Below are positions 19,836 through 29,942 of a stretch of 34,023 nt of DNA, piece after piece. Every line of letters begins with the position of its first letter. Within the stretch, counting starts at the first letter, position 1. The stretch is from an uncultured beta proteobacterium (lineage in GTDB: Bacteria > Pseudomonadota > Gammaproteobacteria > Burkholderiales > Burkholderiaceae_C): positions 1-34,023 of the forward strand of contig CAIYDK010000151.1 in NCBI GenBank assembly GCA_903924955.1, written 5' to 3'. The notes below the pieces were generated by a model. The model saw only the letters and a list, made by a program, of their open reading frames with translations, did no database searches and was not told where the DNA came from. Position numbers and translations under genes: made by a program.

Positions 19836-22264
19836 TCGGTCGCGGCCTTGATGCCCCAAATCTGATCGGCATACTCGCGGATGGTGCGATCCGATGAAAA
19901 GATGCCCATGCCGGCTACATTGGCGATGGCGCGTTCACACCACTGGTCTGGTTGCCTGTAAAGGGCGTCAACGCGCAGTTGTGTTGCAACGTAGGACTGA
20001 TAGTCTGCCAGCAACAGGTAATGGTCACCGCCCCATGCCAAAGACTCGACCAATGCGCGGTAGCGACCTGGCTCCTGGGGAGAAAAAAGGCCATCGGATA
20101 TGGAGCTGAGTACCTGTCGCAGGACGGGAATTTCTTCGTAGTAGCGCATGGGCTGATACCCGCTTTGGCGTAATGCGCGCACTTCGGGTGTTTTGAGACC
20201 AAAGATGAAGATGTTGTCATCGCCCACCGCCTCACGGATTTCGATATTGGCGCCGTCGTCGGTACCAATGGTCAGTGCTCCGTTGAGCGCGAGCTTCATA
20301 TTGCCTGTGCCAGAGGCTTCGGTCCCGGCGGTTGAAATTTGTTCCGACAGGTCCGCTCCGGGCATGATGACCTCAGCCACCGACACGCCGTAGTTCGGAA
20401 TAAAAACAACTTTGAGTTTGTCGCCGATGCGCGGGTCGTTGTTGATGACCATTCCCACATCGTGAATCAATCGGATGATGGCCTTCGCCGTGTGGTAGCT
20501 GGAGGCTGCCTTGCCCGAAAAAATGACGGTACGCGGCACCCAGTTGCCTTGGGGGTCCTGCAGGATGGACAGATAGCGGGTAACCACATGCAGCACGTTG
20601 AGCAACTGACGTTTGTATTCGTGAATGCGCTTGACCTGCACATCAAACAGACTGTCCGGACTGACCACAATGCCGGTCGTGTGCGCAATATAGTCCGCCA
20701 ACCGTGCTTTGTTTGCGCGCTTGACGGCACGGAATTTTTCCTGAAAATGCGGGTCCGCTTGGTGGGCGTTCAGGCCTTTGAGTTGCTCCAGATGCAGGCG
20801 CCAGTGTTTGCCCAGTGTCTGGTCCAGCAAATCAGACAAACCCGGGTTGGCTTGGGCCAGCCACCGCCGCGGTGTGACACCGTTGGTCATGTTGGTAAAG
20901 CGCTCGGGCCACAGGTCGGCAAAGTCGGCAAAAATGGTCTGCGTCAGCAGATTGGAGTGCAGCGCTGACACGCCATTGACGGTGTGGCTGCCCACCACCG
21001 ACAGATGCGCCATGCGAACGCGCCGTTCGCCATGCTCATCAATGAGCGACAGGCGTTCCAGAAAGCCGTTGTCTCCGGGACGCTGGTTGGCCGCGTATTC
21101 CAGGAACTCCTTGTTGATCCGGAAAATGATTTCCAGATGCCTTGGCAATACATGCTGGATCAGGCTCACGGGCCAGGTTTCCAGTGCTTCCGGCATCAGT
21201 GTGTGGTTGGTATACGAAAACGTCTTGGCGCAGAGCGTCCAGGCGGCGTCCCAATCCATCTTGTATTCGTCGCACAGCAAACGCATCAACTCGGCGACAC
21301 CGATGGCCGGGTGGGTGTCATTGAGGTGGATGGCGACTTTATCTGCCAGGTTGGCCAGTGTGGGGTATTCGCTCAGGTGGCGCTTGACCAGGTCCCGCAT
21401 GGAAGCGGCGACAAAAAAGTATTCCTGCTTGAGTCGCAGTTCGCGCCCGGCAGGCGTGCTGTCGTTGGGGTACAGCACCCAGGAGATGTTTTCAAACTCG
21501 TTCTTGAGGTTGGCAGCGCGGGCATAGTCGCCGGCATTGAAAACTCCCAGATCAATGTGCGCAGGCGCTACTGCTTTCCATAGCCGCAGGGTGCTGACGT
21601 GGTCGGTTCCGTGACCGGGTACCACCATGTCGTAGGCTTTCGCGACCACTTCTCCACCGTGGCGCCAGTGCGCCACACCCTCCACATGCTCGACCCATCC
21701 ACCGAAGCGAACGGGGTAGGCAATGTCGGCGCGTGGAAATTCCCAGGGTGTTCCGTCCTGCAGCCAAGGGTCGGGATATTCGACCTGCGACCCGCTTTGA
21801 ATGCCTTGTGCAAACATGCCGTATTCGTAGCGAATCCCGTATCCAAAAGACGGTAGCCCCAAAGTTGCCATGGAGTCCAGAAAGCAGGCTGCCAAACGAC
21901 CCAGACCGCCGTTACCCAACGCGGCGTCGTGCTCCTTGTTTTCTACATCTTCGAGCGAATGGGCGTGTTGTGATAAGCCCTGTGCAGCGCCGCCGGTCAG
22001 GTGCAGTGCCGCCAAGGCGTTGGACAGGGTACGCCCCATCAAGAACTCCATCGAAAGATAGACCACCCGGCGTGCCTGGTTTGCACGCTCTTGAGCCTGG
22101 GTTTCTACCCAGCGCTGGGACAGTTGCTCGCGCGCCACTTGCGCTACGGCCAACATCAAATCGGTGGTGGTTGCGTCTTCAGATGCAACACCTACGGTAT
22201 TGAGCAGGTGTTGTTCAATCTGGGCGGCCAGTGCATGTTTTGCAATCAGGGGGGTAGAAGCCAC
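19832..22264 (-). CDS. glgP: Glycogen/starch phosphorylase GlgP
   Basis: The protein is about 810 residues, matching the family (815 in E. coli). It has [31 protein letters not shown], and the PLP site [14 protein letters not shown] with the Schiff-base lysine near 655, followed by [10 protein letters not shown]. With phosphate it releases glucose-1-phosphate from glycogen chain ends. I choose the GTG at 22264 because AAAAAGGA lies seven bases upstream; GTG codons at 22285, 22294 and 22345 (ORF-track start) lack such a site. It leads the minus-strand unit and is divergent from glgC across 156 bases in which no convincing promoter or operator was seen, only three TTTGA-type AT-rich patches. 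Confidence 0.93.
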   Translation of the reverse strand: MASTPLIAKHALAAQIEQHLLNTVGVASEDATTTDLMLAVAQVAREQLSQRWVETQAQERANQARRVVYLSMEFLMGRTLSNALAALHLTGGAAQGLSQHAHSLEDVENKEHDAALGNGGLGRLAACFLDSMATLGLPSFGYGIRYEYGMFAQGIQSGSQVEYPDPWLQDGTPWEFPRADIAYPVRFGGWVEHVEGVAHWRHGGEVVAKAYDMVVPGHGTDHVSTLRLWKAVAPAHIDLGVFNAGDYARAANLKNEFENISWVLYPNDSTPAGRELRLKQEYFFVAASMRDLVKRHLSEYPTLANLADKVAIHLNDTHPAIGVAELMRLLCDEYKMDWDAAWTLCAKTFSYTNHTLMPEALETWPVSLIQHVLPRHLEIIFRINKEFLEYAANQRPGDNGFLERLSLIDEHGERRVRMAHLSVVGSHTVNGVSALHSNLLTQTIFADFADLWPERFTNMTNGVTPRRWLAQANPGLSDLLDQTLGKHWRLHLEQLKGLNAHQADPHFQEKFRAVKRANKARLADYIAHTTGIVVSPDSLFDVQVKRIHEYKRQLLNVLHVVTRYLSILQDPQGNWVPRTVIFSGKAASSYHTAKAIIRLIHDVGMVINNDPRIGDKLKVVFIPNYGVSVAEVIMPGADLSEQISTAGTEASGTGNMKLALNGALTIGTDDGANIEIREAVGDDNIFIFGLKTPEVRALRQSGYQPMRYYEEIPVLRQVLSSISDGLFSPQEPGRYRALVESLAWGGDHYLLLADYQSYVATQLRVDALYRQPDQWCERAIANVAGMGIFSSDRTIREYADQIWGIKAATE

Positions 22265-22420
22265 AGCAAAATCCTTTTTGGTCACGTGGCGCACTTGTCG
22301 CCTGCAATGAAGGGAGCTCTCTCCAAACTGCTTTGATTCTCGCACGCAGTCAGTTTGATTTCAGTGGCGAGGATTAAGATGGCATCACCTATGGCAAATG
22401 TTTGAATTAGGAGTGCAAAA

Positions 22421-23692
22421 ATGGAGCTGACCGAACAGGCGCAACGCCTTGATTTGCCAAAGCGTGCTGTGGCGCTGGTACTGGCGGGCGGTCGCGGTAG
22501 TCGATTGATGAGTCTGACGGATCGACGGGCCAAGCCGGCGGTTTATTTTGGCGGCAAGTTTCGTATCGTGGACTTTGCTCTGTCTAATTGTTTGAACTCA
22601 GGAATCCGCCGAATTGGCGTGATCACCCAATACAAATCCCACAGCCTGTTGCGCCATTTGCAACGGGGTTGGGCGTTCCTGAAGTCGGAGATGAACGAAT
22701 TTGTCGATCTGCTGCCGGCACAGCAGCGCAACGACAACGAAAACTGGTACCGCGGCACTGCGGATGCGGTGTACCAGAATCACGATATTTTGGAAGGCTA
22801 TGAAGCCGACTACATCGTTGTGCTGGCTGGCGACCACATTTACAAGATGAACTATGCGCTGATGTTGGCAGACCATGTGGCCAAGGGGCGCGAGTGCACC
22901 GTGGGTTGCATCGCCGTGCCACGCAGCGAGGCCAGTGCCTTTGGTGTGATGGCGATTGACGAAAATCAGATAGTCACGGACTTTGTCGAGAAGCCAGCGG
23001 ACCCGCCTCCCATGCCGGGGCGCCCCGATATGTCGCTTGCCAGCATGGGTATTTACATCTTCAATGCGCAGTATCTTTACCGGGAACTGGCGCGCGATAT
23101 AGCGGACCCGAGTTCCACGCATGACTTTGGCAAGGACATCATTCCCCATGCCGTGCGCAATGGGGATGTTGCGGCACATCCGTTTTCCTTGAGCTGTGTT
23201 CCATCTGCGAAGGAAGGTGTTGAACCCTATTGGCGCGATGTGGGAACGATTGAAGCCTATTGGGACGCCAATATTGACTTAACCGCAACCGATCCGCAAC
23301 TCAATTTGTACGATCGGCGCTGGCCCATCATGACCTACCAGGACCAACTGCCTCCGGCCAAGTTTGTTCATAACCAGGATGATCGCCGCGGGATGGCTAT
23401 TGAATCGATGGTTTCCGGGGGGTGCATCGTATCGGGTCATGTGTTTCGCTCGGTTCTTTTTTCCAGCGTGCGCGTGCATTCTTATTCTGCCGTCAACTGG
23501 TCTGTGCTGCTTCCGGACGTGGTGGTTGGCCGAGGGGTGCGGTTGACTCGCGTGGTGGTGGACCGTGGCGTCAGTATTCCCGACGGCATGGTGATTGGTG
23601 AAGACACTGAACTCGATGCAAAGCGTTTTCACCGCAGTGAAAACGGTATTGTTTTGGTAACTGCTTGCATGGTTGCTAACATTGCGGCATGA
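22421..23692 (+). CDS. glgC: Glucose-1-phosphate adenylyltransferase GlgC
   Basis: The 423-residue protein has the nucleotidyltransferase start [22 protein letters not shown], the stretch [28 protein letters not shown] and GDHIYKMNY, then a C-terminal left-handed beta-helix region ([23 protein letters not shown]). It makes ADP-glucose from ATP and glucose-1-phosphate, the committed step of bacterial glycogen synthesis, and the family is allosterically controlled. TAGGAG lies seven bases before the ATG. The stop overlaps the glgA start as ATGA. Confidence 0.94.
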   Translation: MELTEQAQRLDLPKRAVALVLAGGRGSRLMSLTDRRAKPAVYFGGKFRIVDFALSNCLNSGIRRIGVITQYKSHSLLRHLQRGWAFLKSEMNEFVDLLPAQQRNDNENWYRGTADAVYQNHDILEGYEADYIVVLAGDHIYKMNYALMLADHVAKGRECTVGCIAVPRSEASAFGVMAIDENQIVTDFVEKPADPPPMPGRPDMSLASMGIYIFNAQYLYRELARDIADPSSTHDFGKDIIPHAVRNGDVAAHPFSLSCVPSAKEGVEPYWRDVGTIEAYWDANIDLTATDPQLNLYDRRWPIMTYQDQLPPAKFVHNQDDRRGMAIESMVSGGCIVSGHVFRSVLFSSVRVHSYSAVNWSVLLPDVVVGRGVRLTRVVVDRGVSIPDGMVIGEDTELDAKRFHRSENGIVLVTACMVANIAA

Positions 23693-25182
23693 AGGTACTG
23701 CTGGCTGCTGCTGAAATTTTTCCACTCGTCAAAACTGGCGGTTTGGCCGATGTTGTGGGTGCGCTACCGGGGGCTTTAATCTCGGCAGGTGCTGAAGTCC
23801 GTCTGGTATTGCCGGGCCTGCCCGCCATTTTGGCGGGCGTTGAGGGACTTGAGACGGTGTGTGAACTCGGTGCCATGTTTGGTGCGGGTCGCGTCACACT
23901 GCGCTTGGGGCGTATCGCCCATAACGGCGTTTCTGCCTACGTTATCGATGCGCCCTACCTTTACCGGCGCGCAGGTAATCCCTACCAGGATGGCGATGGG
24001 AACGAATGGCCTGACAACATTCAGCGTTTTGCCTTGCTGGGTTGGGTCGCGGCTCACCTGGCAGCCGGCGAACTGGACACGGATTGGACGCCCGAGGTGC
24101 TGCACGCCCATGACTGGCACGCCGCCCTGGCTTGTGCCTACGTGGCTAGCCATCCTGGACAACGTGTTGCGACGGTTTTTACCATTCATAACCTGGCGTA
24201 TCAGGGACTTTTTCCGGTTCAGGACTTTCATTTGTTGGGCTTGCCATCGCGCCTGATGGTGTCGCAAGGGCTGGAGTTTCACGGTAACTTGTCCTTCATG
24301 AAGGCCGGGCTGAAATTTTCCCAGAGGGTGACCACGGTCAGTCCAAACTACGCGCGTGAGATTGCGACCGAAGAGTTTGGCTGTGGACTGGATGGCGTCA
24401 TCCGGGTGCGCGGCGCGGCTGTTAGCGGCATTCTCAACGGAGTGGATGCAAGCGTCTGGAACCCGGCCACTGACGATTCAATTCCCAGCGTCTATTCGGC
24501 CCGTAGCCTCAAAGGCAAGGGCGTGTGCAAGTCAGCCCTGCAGCAGGAGCTGGGTTTGCATGTGGATGCGAAAGCACCGCTGCTGGCAGTGGTCAGCCGG
24601 TTGACTTCGCAAAAGGGATTGGACCTGGTTCTTGCGGCCCTGCCCACACTCATGCAGGGTTCCACCGGCGGTGGCGCCCAGTTGGCCGTCCAGGGTAATG
24701 GTGATTCGGCACTGGAGGCCGCATTTGCAGCGGCGGCGGCCCGCTATCCAGGGCGCGTTGCCGTGTGGTTGCGTTATGACGAAGCGCTCGCTCATCGCAT
24801 GATGGCGGGTGCCGATGCGATGCTGGTGCCATCCCGGTTCGAACCTTGCGGGCTGACGCAGTTGTACGCGCTGCGTTACGGCACTGTGCCCGTAGTGCGT
24901 CAGGTGGGTGGCCTCGCCGACACGGTGGTTGATGTGACCCGAGAGTCCATTCAATCGGATACCGCAACCGGTTTCATGTTTGGTCAGGCGACCACGGTGG
25001 GCCTGGACCACGCCCTGGCGCGCGCGCTGGATGCCTATCGTAATCCTGCTCTGTGGCGTCAGCTGATGCTGCGCGGCATGGCCCAGAATTTCTCGTGGGA
25101 TGTGGCTGCCGCCCAGTACCTTTCGCTCTACAGCGAATTGCTGACAGACAGAGTGGTTGGCAGCGCAGTGGCTGTGGCCTGA
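23689..25182 (+). CDS. glgA: Glycogen synthase GlgA (ADP-glucose, GT5)
   Basis: The 497-residue GT5 enzyme has the ADP-glucose-binding KTGGL (residues 15-19) in [32 protein letters not shown] and, in the C-terminal lobe, [18 protein letters not shown] with the conserved glutamate. It adds glucose from ADP-glucose to the non-reducing end of glycogen. Coupled to glgC through ATGA. It ends two bases from the convergent CoA-transferase gene. Confidence 0.95.
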   Translation: MKVLLAAAEIFPLVKTGGLADVVGALPGALISAGAEVRLVLPGLPAILAGVEGLETVCELGAMFGAGRVTLRLGRIAHNGVSAYVIDAPYLYRRAGNPYQDGDGNEWPDNIQRFALLGWVAAHLAAGELDTDWTPEVLHAHDWHAALACAYVASHPGQRVATVFTIHNLAYQGLFPVQDFHLLGLPSRLMVSQGLEFHGNLSFMKAGLKFSQRVTTVSPNYAREIATEEFGCGLDGVIRVRGAAVSGILNGVDASVWNPATDDSIPSVYSARSLKGKGVCKSALQQELGLHVDAKAPLLAVVSRLTSQKGLDLVLAALPTLMQGSTGGGAQLAVQGNGDSALEAAFAAAAARYPGRVAVWLRYDEALAHRMMAGADAMLVPSRFEPCGLTQLYALRYGTVPVVRQVGGLADTVVDVTRESIQSDTATGFMFGQATTVGLDHALARALDAYRNPALWRQLMLRGMAQNFSWDVAAAQYLSLYSELLTDRVVGSAVAVA

Positions 25183-25184
25183 TT

Positions 25185-26111
25185 TCAGGCGTTGCCCAGC
25201 GTGTGCAGTGGAATGTCTTTTTCCATGGCAAGTTGATCCAATTGTTTGCGGGTTTGCGTCAGCAGAAAATCCGCAATCGCGCGGTGTGTTTCAGGGGCGA
25301 ACATGGCCATGATGTTGGAGGCCTTTAGCCCCACCGCGTGTGTGAGCGCCGCAGCAAAGTGCGGCTCCAGTGCTGCCACTGCCACGCGCCCATCCTTGCA
25401 CGGATAGACACGGTAACCGGCGTGGCCACCGCCAACCGCGGCGCCGGGCTTGGTCAGGCCCCAGGTGCGCGGCAGGGCCAGATAGGCAGCCGCGTCCGAG
25501 AGTGCGATGTCGAAGCGTGCACCTTTGCCTTTCTGCAATTGGTGCAGGCGCGCTTTCAAAACCGCTTCTGACGTCATCAGCGAGCCGCCCATGTCGGCGT
25601 ACAGAGTGGGTGGCAGATCCAGGCCTGCCACCAGGTTGTTTTCGGCCAGGTAGGTCAGGTCATGGCCGGGTTCTTCGGCCCGCTCGCCAGGCGCGCCAAA
25701 TATGGCCACCAGCGACAACATGGGGTAGAGCTTGTGCAGGGTTTTCCACTCAAGGCCAAGCTTTTGCATGGCAGATGGACGAAACGAGGTGAGTAACACG
25801 TCGGCCTTGGCCAGTTCGCGGTGCAAGGCTTTTTGACCCTTTTCAGACTTAAGGTCCACGTTGGCGATGCGCATTCCTGCATGCAGCGTGTCGTATGCCG
25901 ATCGGTTGTACAGACCCATGGGGTCTCCTGATGTGCCCTTGGGCGCGCTGGGGTGCGGTGGCGGTTCCAGCTTGACGCAGCTTGCACCCATTTGCAGGCA
26001 GCGCATCAGGGCCGCTGGGCCGGGCAGGTTCAGTGCCAAGCTGAGAATGCGAACACCTTTAAGAGGAAGCAAGGGCTTCAGAGTAGTGGATTGGACTTTT
26101 TGGGTGGTCAT
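25185..26111 (-). CDS. CaiB/BaiF family CoA-transferase, short form
   Basis: The 308-residue protein shows family III CoA-transferase features: LKGVRILSLALNLPGPAALM at the N-terminus, GASCVKLEPP, ADVLLTSFRPSAM, and YADMGGSLMTSEAVL, where the Asp aligns with the catalytic aspartate. VAALEPHFAAAL is also typical. The family moves CoA between organic acids, or racemises 2-methylacyl-CoA. At ~308 residues it is about 90 shorter than CaiB or formyl-CoA transferase, with loops trimmed around the catalytic Asp and a short C-terminus; such short members do exist. The ATG at 26111 is preferred over the TTG at 26129 used by the track, but neither has a clear ribosome site. It is divergent from the exonuclease gene with only 35 bases between. 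Substrate not predictable. Confidence 0.8.
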   Translation of the reverse strand: MTTQKVQSTTLKPLLPLKGVRILSLALNLPGPAALMRCLQMGASCVKLEPPPHPSAPKGTSGDPMGLYNRSAYDTLHAGMRIANVDLKSEKGQKALHRELAKADVLLTSFRPSAMQKLGLEWKTLHKLYPMLSLVAIFGAPGERAEEPGHDLTYLAENNLVAGLDLPPTLYADMGGSLMTSEAVLKARLHQLQKGKGARFDIALSDAAAYLALPRTWGLTKPGAAVGGGHAGYRVYPCKDGRVAVAALEPHFAAALTHAVGLKASNIMAMFAPETHRAIADFLLTQTRKQLDQLAMEKDIPLHTLGNA

Positions 26112-26146
26112 GGGTCGGTGTATTGGCAAAATCGTGTTCGTAGCCC

Positions 26147-27274
26147 ATGATAATGGCTGTCCATTTGACAGTACAGGGTAGCCCTTTGACCAACGATCAA
26201 CTTGATTTTTCCTTTGTAGCCGAGCTTCCGGTTTTGGCTACACCGCCGAAAAAGCGATCTCCTCGGAAAGTCGCGCCGGCTACTGCGCTTGTGCCCAATG
26301 CTCCATTGCAACCGCTGATGACGGTCGAAGCGGTTGATGTGTCCACTGTTGCGTCAGCGCAGTCCAATGCGGGAAGCGTGGAGGCCCTGGCAGTCGTGCT
26401 GGAGGCACATCCCGACTACAGGGTTCTGCGCCGTTTGCAACCCCGCCTTCAGTGGCCGGAATCGAGCGGCCAAGGGGTGTGCCGCGTGGTGGTGCTGGAC
26501 ACGGAAACGACGGGCCTGGACCACTCCAAAGACAGGATCATGGAGTTGGCGTTGCTGCGCGTTGACGTTGACCTGGTTACGGGCCTGCCGGTTGGGACCA
26601 TGCAGGTGTACGACCAACTGGAAGACCCCGGAATTCCCATTCCGCGCGAGGTGCAGGAGATTACCGGTATCAACGATGCTATGGTGCAGGGGCAACGACT
26701 GGATGACGCACGCATTGCCATGTTGCTGGACGGAGTGGATCTGGTGATTGCCCATAACGCCGGTTTTGACCGGCCGTTTTGCGAAGCCCGCATTGAGCAG
26801 TTTCGTCATCTGACATGGGCTTGTTCGTTTGCAGATATTTCATGGAAAGCGCAAGGCAAGCGTTCGGCCAAGCTGGAGAGTCTGGCGCTTGAAATGGGCT
26901 GGTTTTACGATGCCCACCGCGCCGAGATGGATTGCCACGCGCTGCTGGCGGTGCTGATCGCCAATTTGCCGCAGTTGCCCCACACGGGACTTGCCCATTT
27001 GATAGAACAGGCACGCAAACCCAGCTACCGCTTAATGGCAACCAATGCGCCGTTTGATGCGAAAGACAAGCTCAAGGCGCGTGGCTACCGCTGGAGCGCA
27101 GAGCAAAAAGTCTGGCATACCCGCGTGGGCGACAGCGTTGCCCTGCAAACAGAGTTTGATTGGCTCAAGGATAACGCTTACCACCAGCGATCCGCCGTCG
27201 TCCAGTTTGAAAAGCTCGACGCACTGGTGCGTTATTCAAACCGGGCAGGTGAGTTGCTGTACCACCAGTTGTAG
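26147..27274 (+). CDS. DnaQ-like 3'-5' exonuclease with C-terminal DUF5710-like module
   Basis: The 375-residue protein has a ~100-residue variable, Pro/Ala-rich N-terminus, then a DEDDh exonuclease domain: Exo I VVLDTETTGLD, Exo II HNAGFDRPF, Exo III HRAEMDCHALL. This is the fold of the DNA polymerase III epsilon subunit, but the protein is too long and lacks an obvious alpha-binding tail, so it is more likely a stand-alone repair or RNA-processing nuclease. Residues ~293-345 (APFDAKDKLKARGYRW...KVWHTRV) resemble the small DUF5710 module (KDxxKxxGxRW-n-KxW). The start is uncertain: ATG at 26147, or TTG at 26186 (LTNDQLDF) with AGGG seven bases upstream. The MOSC gene follows by seven bases. 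Confidence 0.85.
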   Translation: MIMAVHLTVQGSPLTNDQLDFSFVAELPVLATPPKKRSPRKVAPATALVPNAPLQPLMTVEAVDVSTVASAQSNAGSVEALAVVLEAHPDYRVLRRLQPRLQWPESSGQGVCRVVVLDTETTGLDHSKDRIMELALLRVDVDLVTGLPVGTMQVYDQLEDPGIPIPREVQEITGINDAMVQGQRLDDARIAMLLDGVDLVIAHNAGFDRPFCEARIEQFRHLTWACSFADISWKAQGKRSAKLESLALEMGWFYDAHRAEMDCHALLAVLIANLPQLPHTGLAHLIEQARKPSYRLMATNAPFDAKDKLKARGYRWSAEQKVWHTRVGDSVALQTEFDWLKDNAYHQRSAVVQFEKLDALVRYSNRAGELLYHQL

Positions 27275-27281
27275 GAAACGC

Positions 27282-27875
27282 ATGTTGCCGAACAAAAGCC
27301 TCTCTCTTGCCAGTGTTCAGGTCGCGCAGGCCCGCAAGGTCGTCATTGCCGGGCGATCCATTCTGACGGCCATCCACAAGACCCAAGTTCATGGCCCGGT
27401 GGCAGTCACTGCCCTGGGCCTTCAGGGGGACGAACAGGCTGACCTTTCAGTGCATGGAGGACTTGAAAAAGCGGTCTATGCCTACCCGGCGGAACACTAT
27501 GGTTTCTGGCGTGAAGTACGGCAAAAGGCAGGTGTGTCGAATATCGATACGCAACTCAACCACGGCGCCATGGGCGAAAACCTGACGCTCAATGGTTTAC
27601 TGGAAGCGGATGTGTGGGTCGGTGACGTCCTGCGGTTTCCCCAGTGTGTTCTGCGCGTGAGTCAGCCCCGTGAGCCCTGTTACAAGTTCAACGCCGCCAT
27701 GGGGTTCAATGGGGCCGTCAGGGAGATGGCTCTGAGCGGTTTTTGCGGGTTTTATCTGTCGGTTGACGAGCCGGGAACATTGCAGGCTGGTGAGTCGTTT
27801 GAGTTACATCCAGGCCCGCGCCACCTCAGCATTCCTGAGCGCTTTCAGGCTAGGATGTTCAAGCACCTGCGTTAA
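27282..27875 (+). CDS. MOSC domain protein (YiiM-like)
   Basis: The 197-residue protein is a stand-alone MOSC domain: GLQGDEQADLSVHGGLEKAVYAYP, GENLTLNGLLEADVWVGDVLRF and the conserved cysteine in QPREPCYKF. MOSC proteins bind molybdenum cofactor sulphur or act in Moco-dependent reduction; the YiiM group helps detoxify N-hydroxylated bases such as 6-hydroxylaminopurine. The ATG at 27282 follows AGGA by five bases and comes seven bases after the exonuclease stop; the ORF-track start at 27045 lies inside the exonuclease gene. Coupling to a nuclease fits a base-analogue damage theme, but that is inference. Confidence 0.85.
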   Translation: MLPNKSLSLASVQVAQARKVVIAGRSILTAIHKTQVHGPVAVTALGLQGDEQADLSVHGGLEKAVYAYPAEHYGFWREVRQKAGVSNIDTQLNHGAMGENLTLNGLLEADVWVGDVLRFPQCVLRVSQPREPCYKFNAAMGFNGAVREMALSGFCGFYLSVDEPGTLQAGESFELHPGPRHLSIPERFQARMFKHLR

Positions 27876-27902
27876 CACCGGGTGCTTTGGCGTCGCGCGG
27901 TG

Positions 27903-29924
27903 TCAGTGTCCGAATTCCTTCTGCTGACGGGATTTGTGGAAGGTCATCGGCACAACCGATTGCGCGCCAGTTGGTTCCTTGCGGGCCTGATTGAGAACCG
28001 ATGCTTTTATCTTGCCCACCACATGCATTTCGCACGGCTTGCAGTCAAAGCGCAGGGTTAATTTCTCCTTGCCGTTGATTAACTGCAGTGGCTCGGCTTT
28101 GACCTGGCCCTGTACTCCCACCACGCCCTTGGCCTGCTTGGGGCACAGGCTGAGCGAAAACCGCACGCAGTGCTTGGTGATCATCAGGCTCACTTCGCCG
28201 AGTTCTTCGTTGTTCTCGTACGCAGCGTCCACGACCTTGACACCGTGTTTGGCATAGAACGCGTGGGCTGCCTTGTTGTGCACATTGGCCAGGTAGCTCA
28301 GTGTGTCCTCTGGGAATGCCACGGGCGGCTGCACTGCAGCGGCGCGGGGCAAACGTGGCAGGGCGAGGGCGCGAACCGTTTCCAGTTCTTCAACAGCATC
28401 CCGGCGCAACGCGTTGAGTGTGGATGCAGGCACAAACAGGTCGCTAGCCCCCGTCAAATGTGCGTGAGTAGCTATGAAAATCGTAGTGCCTAGTTTGCCA
28501 ATGTGCTGCTCCAGCAGTGTCGCGTTGGTGGCTGGGTCGTTCGCGGTGGTGTGGGGCAGGGTGGCATGGGTGGTGGCCGTGTTGCCGTCTTCGTCGGTCA
28601 GGGTTAGCGCGACGCCCTTGGGTGTTCGGGTCAGTTCTGCCCACACCGCAATGCGACGGTCGCTGGATTTCTTGTCCAGTACGCGTACCCAGTCGATATC
28701 GCGATTTCGGTTGACCTCGGTACCCTTGCGCAAGTCCTTGAGACCGGCTACGTCGTCCTTGGGAAACACCCGCCAGCGCCGGGCCCCACCTTGCTTGGGC
28801 TTGCCTATTGGCTCTGCGCGGTTGATGGCCAGACCGACCAACTCCTTCTGCAGGTCGTAGTAACACAGGCCATCGCCGTTGTGGAGCACGGTAGCGGCAT
28901 CGGTGGTTTCCAGTTCAACCCAGTTGGGGCCAACCTGTGTCACGTAGCCAATGGCCAGGCCCGGGTTTTTGGGTGAGTCAAACGCGCCAATATCGTCCTT
29001 GCGGCCTTGCACAAAGTAGTCGGTGAACTCGCGGTTGAAATTCTGGTTGGGATCGGGCGTGAAGGTAAAGGTTGTGGTGCCACTGCTGGCGCGTGTCAGT
29101 GGTTGTGCTGAACCCTGGCGCTCGTCGATCAACGCATCCAGCAGCTTGCGATAGTGGGCGGTGATGTTCTTCACATAGCCCATGTCTTTGTAGCGCCCCT
29201 CGATCTTGAAACTACGAATGCCCGCATCCACCAGCGCCGCCAGGTTCTCGCTCTGGTTGTTGTCCTTCATGGACAGCACATGCTTGTCGTGCGCCACAAA
29301 TCGGCCCTTGTCGTCCACCACCTGGTAGGGCAGACGGCAGGCTTGGCTGCATTCGCCCCGGTTGGCGCTGCGCCCGGTGTGGGCGTGGCTGATGTAGCAC
29401 TGGCCGCTGTAGGCCACGCACAGCGCGCCGTGCACAAAAAACTCCAGCGTGCAGTTTGTCGTGGCGCGAATGGCGGCAATCTGCTGCAACGTTAGCTCGC
29501 GGGCCAGCACAATTTGCGACAGGCCTACGTCCTGCAAAAAACGCGCCTTTTCGGGGGTGCGGATGTCGGTCTGGGTGCTGGCGTGTAACTGAATCGGCGG
29601 CAGGTCAAGTTCCAGCAAGCCCATGTCCTGAATGATCAATGCATCGGCCCCGGCATCGTAGAGTTGCCAGGCCAGTTTGCGTGCGCCCTCCAGCTCATCG
29701 TCCCGCAGGATGGTGTTGAGGGTGACGAAGATGCGGCTGTTAAACCGGTGGGCGTGCCGTGTCAGACGGGCGATTTGACTCACGCTGTTGTCGGCACTGG
29801 AGCGCGCGCCAAAGGAAGGGCCGCCGATGTAAACCGCATCGGCACCGTGGTTCACCGCCTCGATGCCGATGTCGGCATCACGCGCGGGGGCCAGGAGTTC
29901 AAGTTGAAAGTCGAGGAGGGACAT
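27903..29924 (-). CDS. rlhA: 23S rRNA 5-hydroxycytidine synthase RlhA (U32 peptidase family)
   Basis: The 673-residue protein follows E. coli RlhA/YdcP (653) end to end: LELLAPARDADIGIEAVNHGADAVYIGG at the N-terminus, the U32 signature EFFVHGALCVAYSGQCYISH with Cys-rich GECSQACRLPY, then SFKIEGRYKDM, and the C-terminal MITKHCVRFSLSLCPKQAKG and FDCKPCEMHVVGKIK. RlhA hydroxylates C2501 of 23S rRNA in the peptidyl-transferase centre and needs an iron-sulphur cluster held by such cysteines. It begins 18 bases after the FAH-family gene, so the two are probably co-transcribed, and it converges on the MOSC gene. Confidence 0.9.
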   Translation of the reverse strand: MSLLDFQLELLAPARDADIGIEAVNHGADAVYIGGPSFGARSSADNSVSQIARLTRHAHRFNSRIFVTLNTILRDDELEGARKLAWQLYDAGADALIIQDMGLLELDLPPIQLHASTQTDIRTPEKARFLQDVGLSQIVLARELTLQQIAAIRATTNCTLEFFVHGALCVAYSGQCYISHAHTGRSANRGECSQACRLPYQVVDDKGRFVAHDKHVLSMKDNNQSENLAALVDAGIRSFKIEGRYKDMGYVKNITAHYRKLLDALIDERQGSAQPLTRASSGTTTFTFTPDPNQNFNREFTDYFVQGRKDDIGAFDSPKNPGLAIGYVTQVGPNWVELETTDAATVLHNGDGLCYYDLQKELVGLAINRAEPIGKPKQGGARRWRVFPKDDVAGLKDLRKGTEVNRNRDIDWVRVLDKKSSDRRIAVWAELTRTPKGVALTLTDEDGNTATTHATLPHTTANDPATNATLLEQHIGKLGTTIFIATHAHLTGASDLFVPASTLNALRRDAVEELETVRALALPRLPRAAAVQPPVAFPEDTLSYLANVHNKAAHAFYAKHGVKVVDAAYENNEELGEVSLMITKHCVRFSLSLCPKQAKGVVGVQGQVKAEPLQLINGKEKLTLRFDCKPCEMHVVGKIKASVLNQARKEPTGAQSVVPMTFHKSRQQKEFGH

Positions 29925-29942
29925 GGCGTATGTTGCGATTTT

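Noticed and set aside
22265-22420. Three TTTGA patches in the glgP-glgC region as a regulator site
   Set aside because: They are neither evenly spaced nor palindromic and carry no clear -35/-10 pairing.
27874-27902. ACACCG...CGGTGT inverted repeat between the convergent MOSC gene and rlhA
   Set aside because: Six-bp stem with a 17-base loop and no T run on either side; not enough to call a bidirectional terminator.
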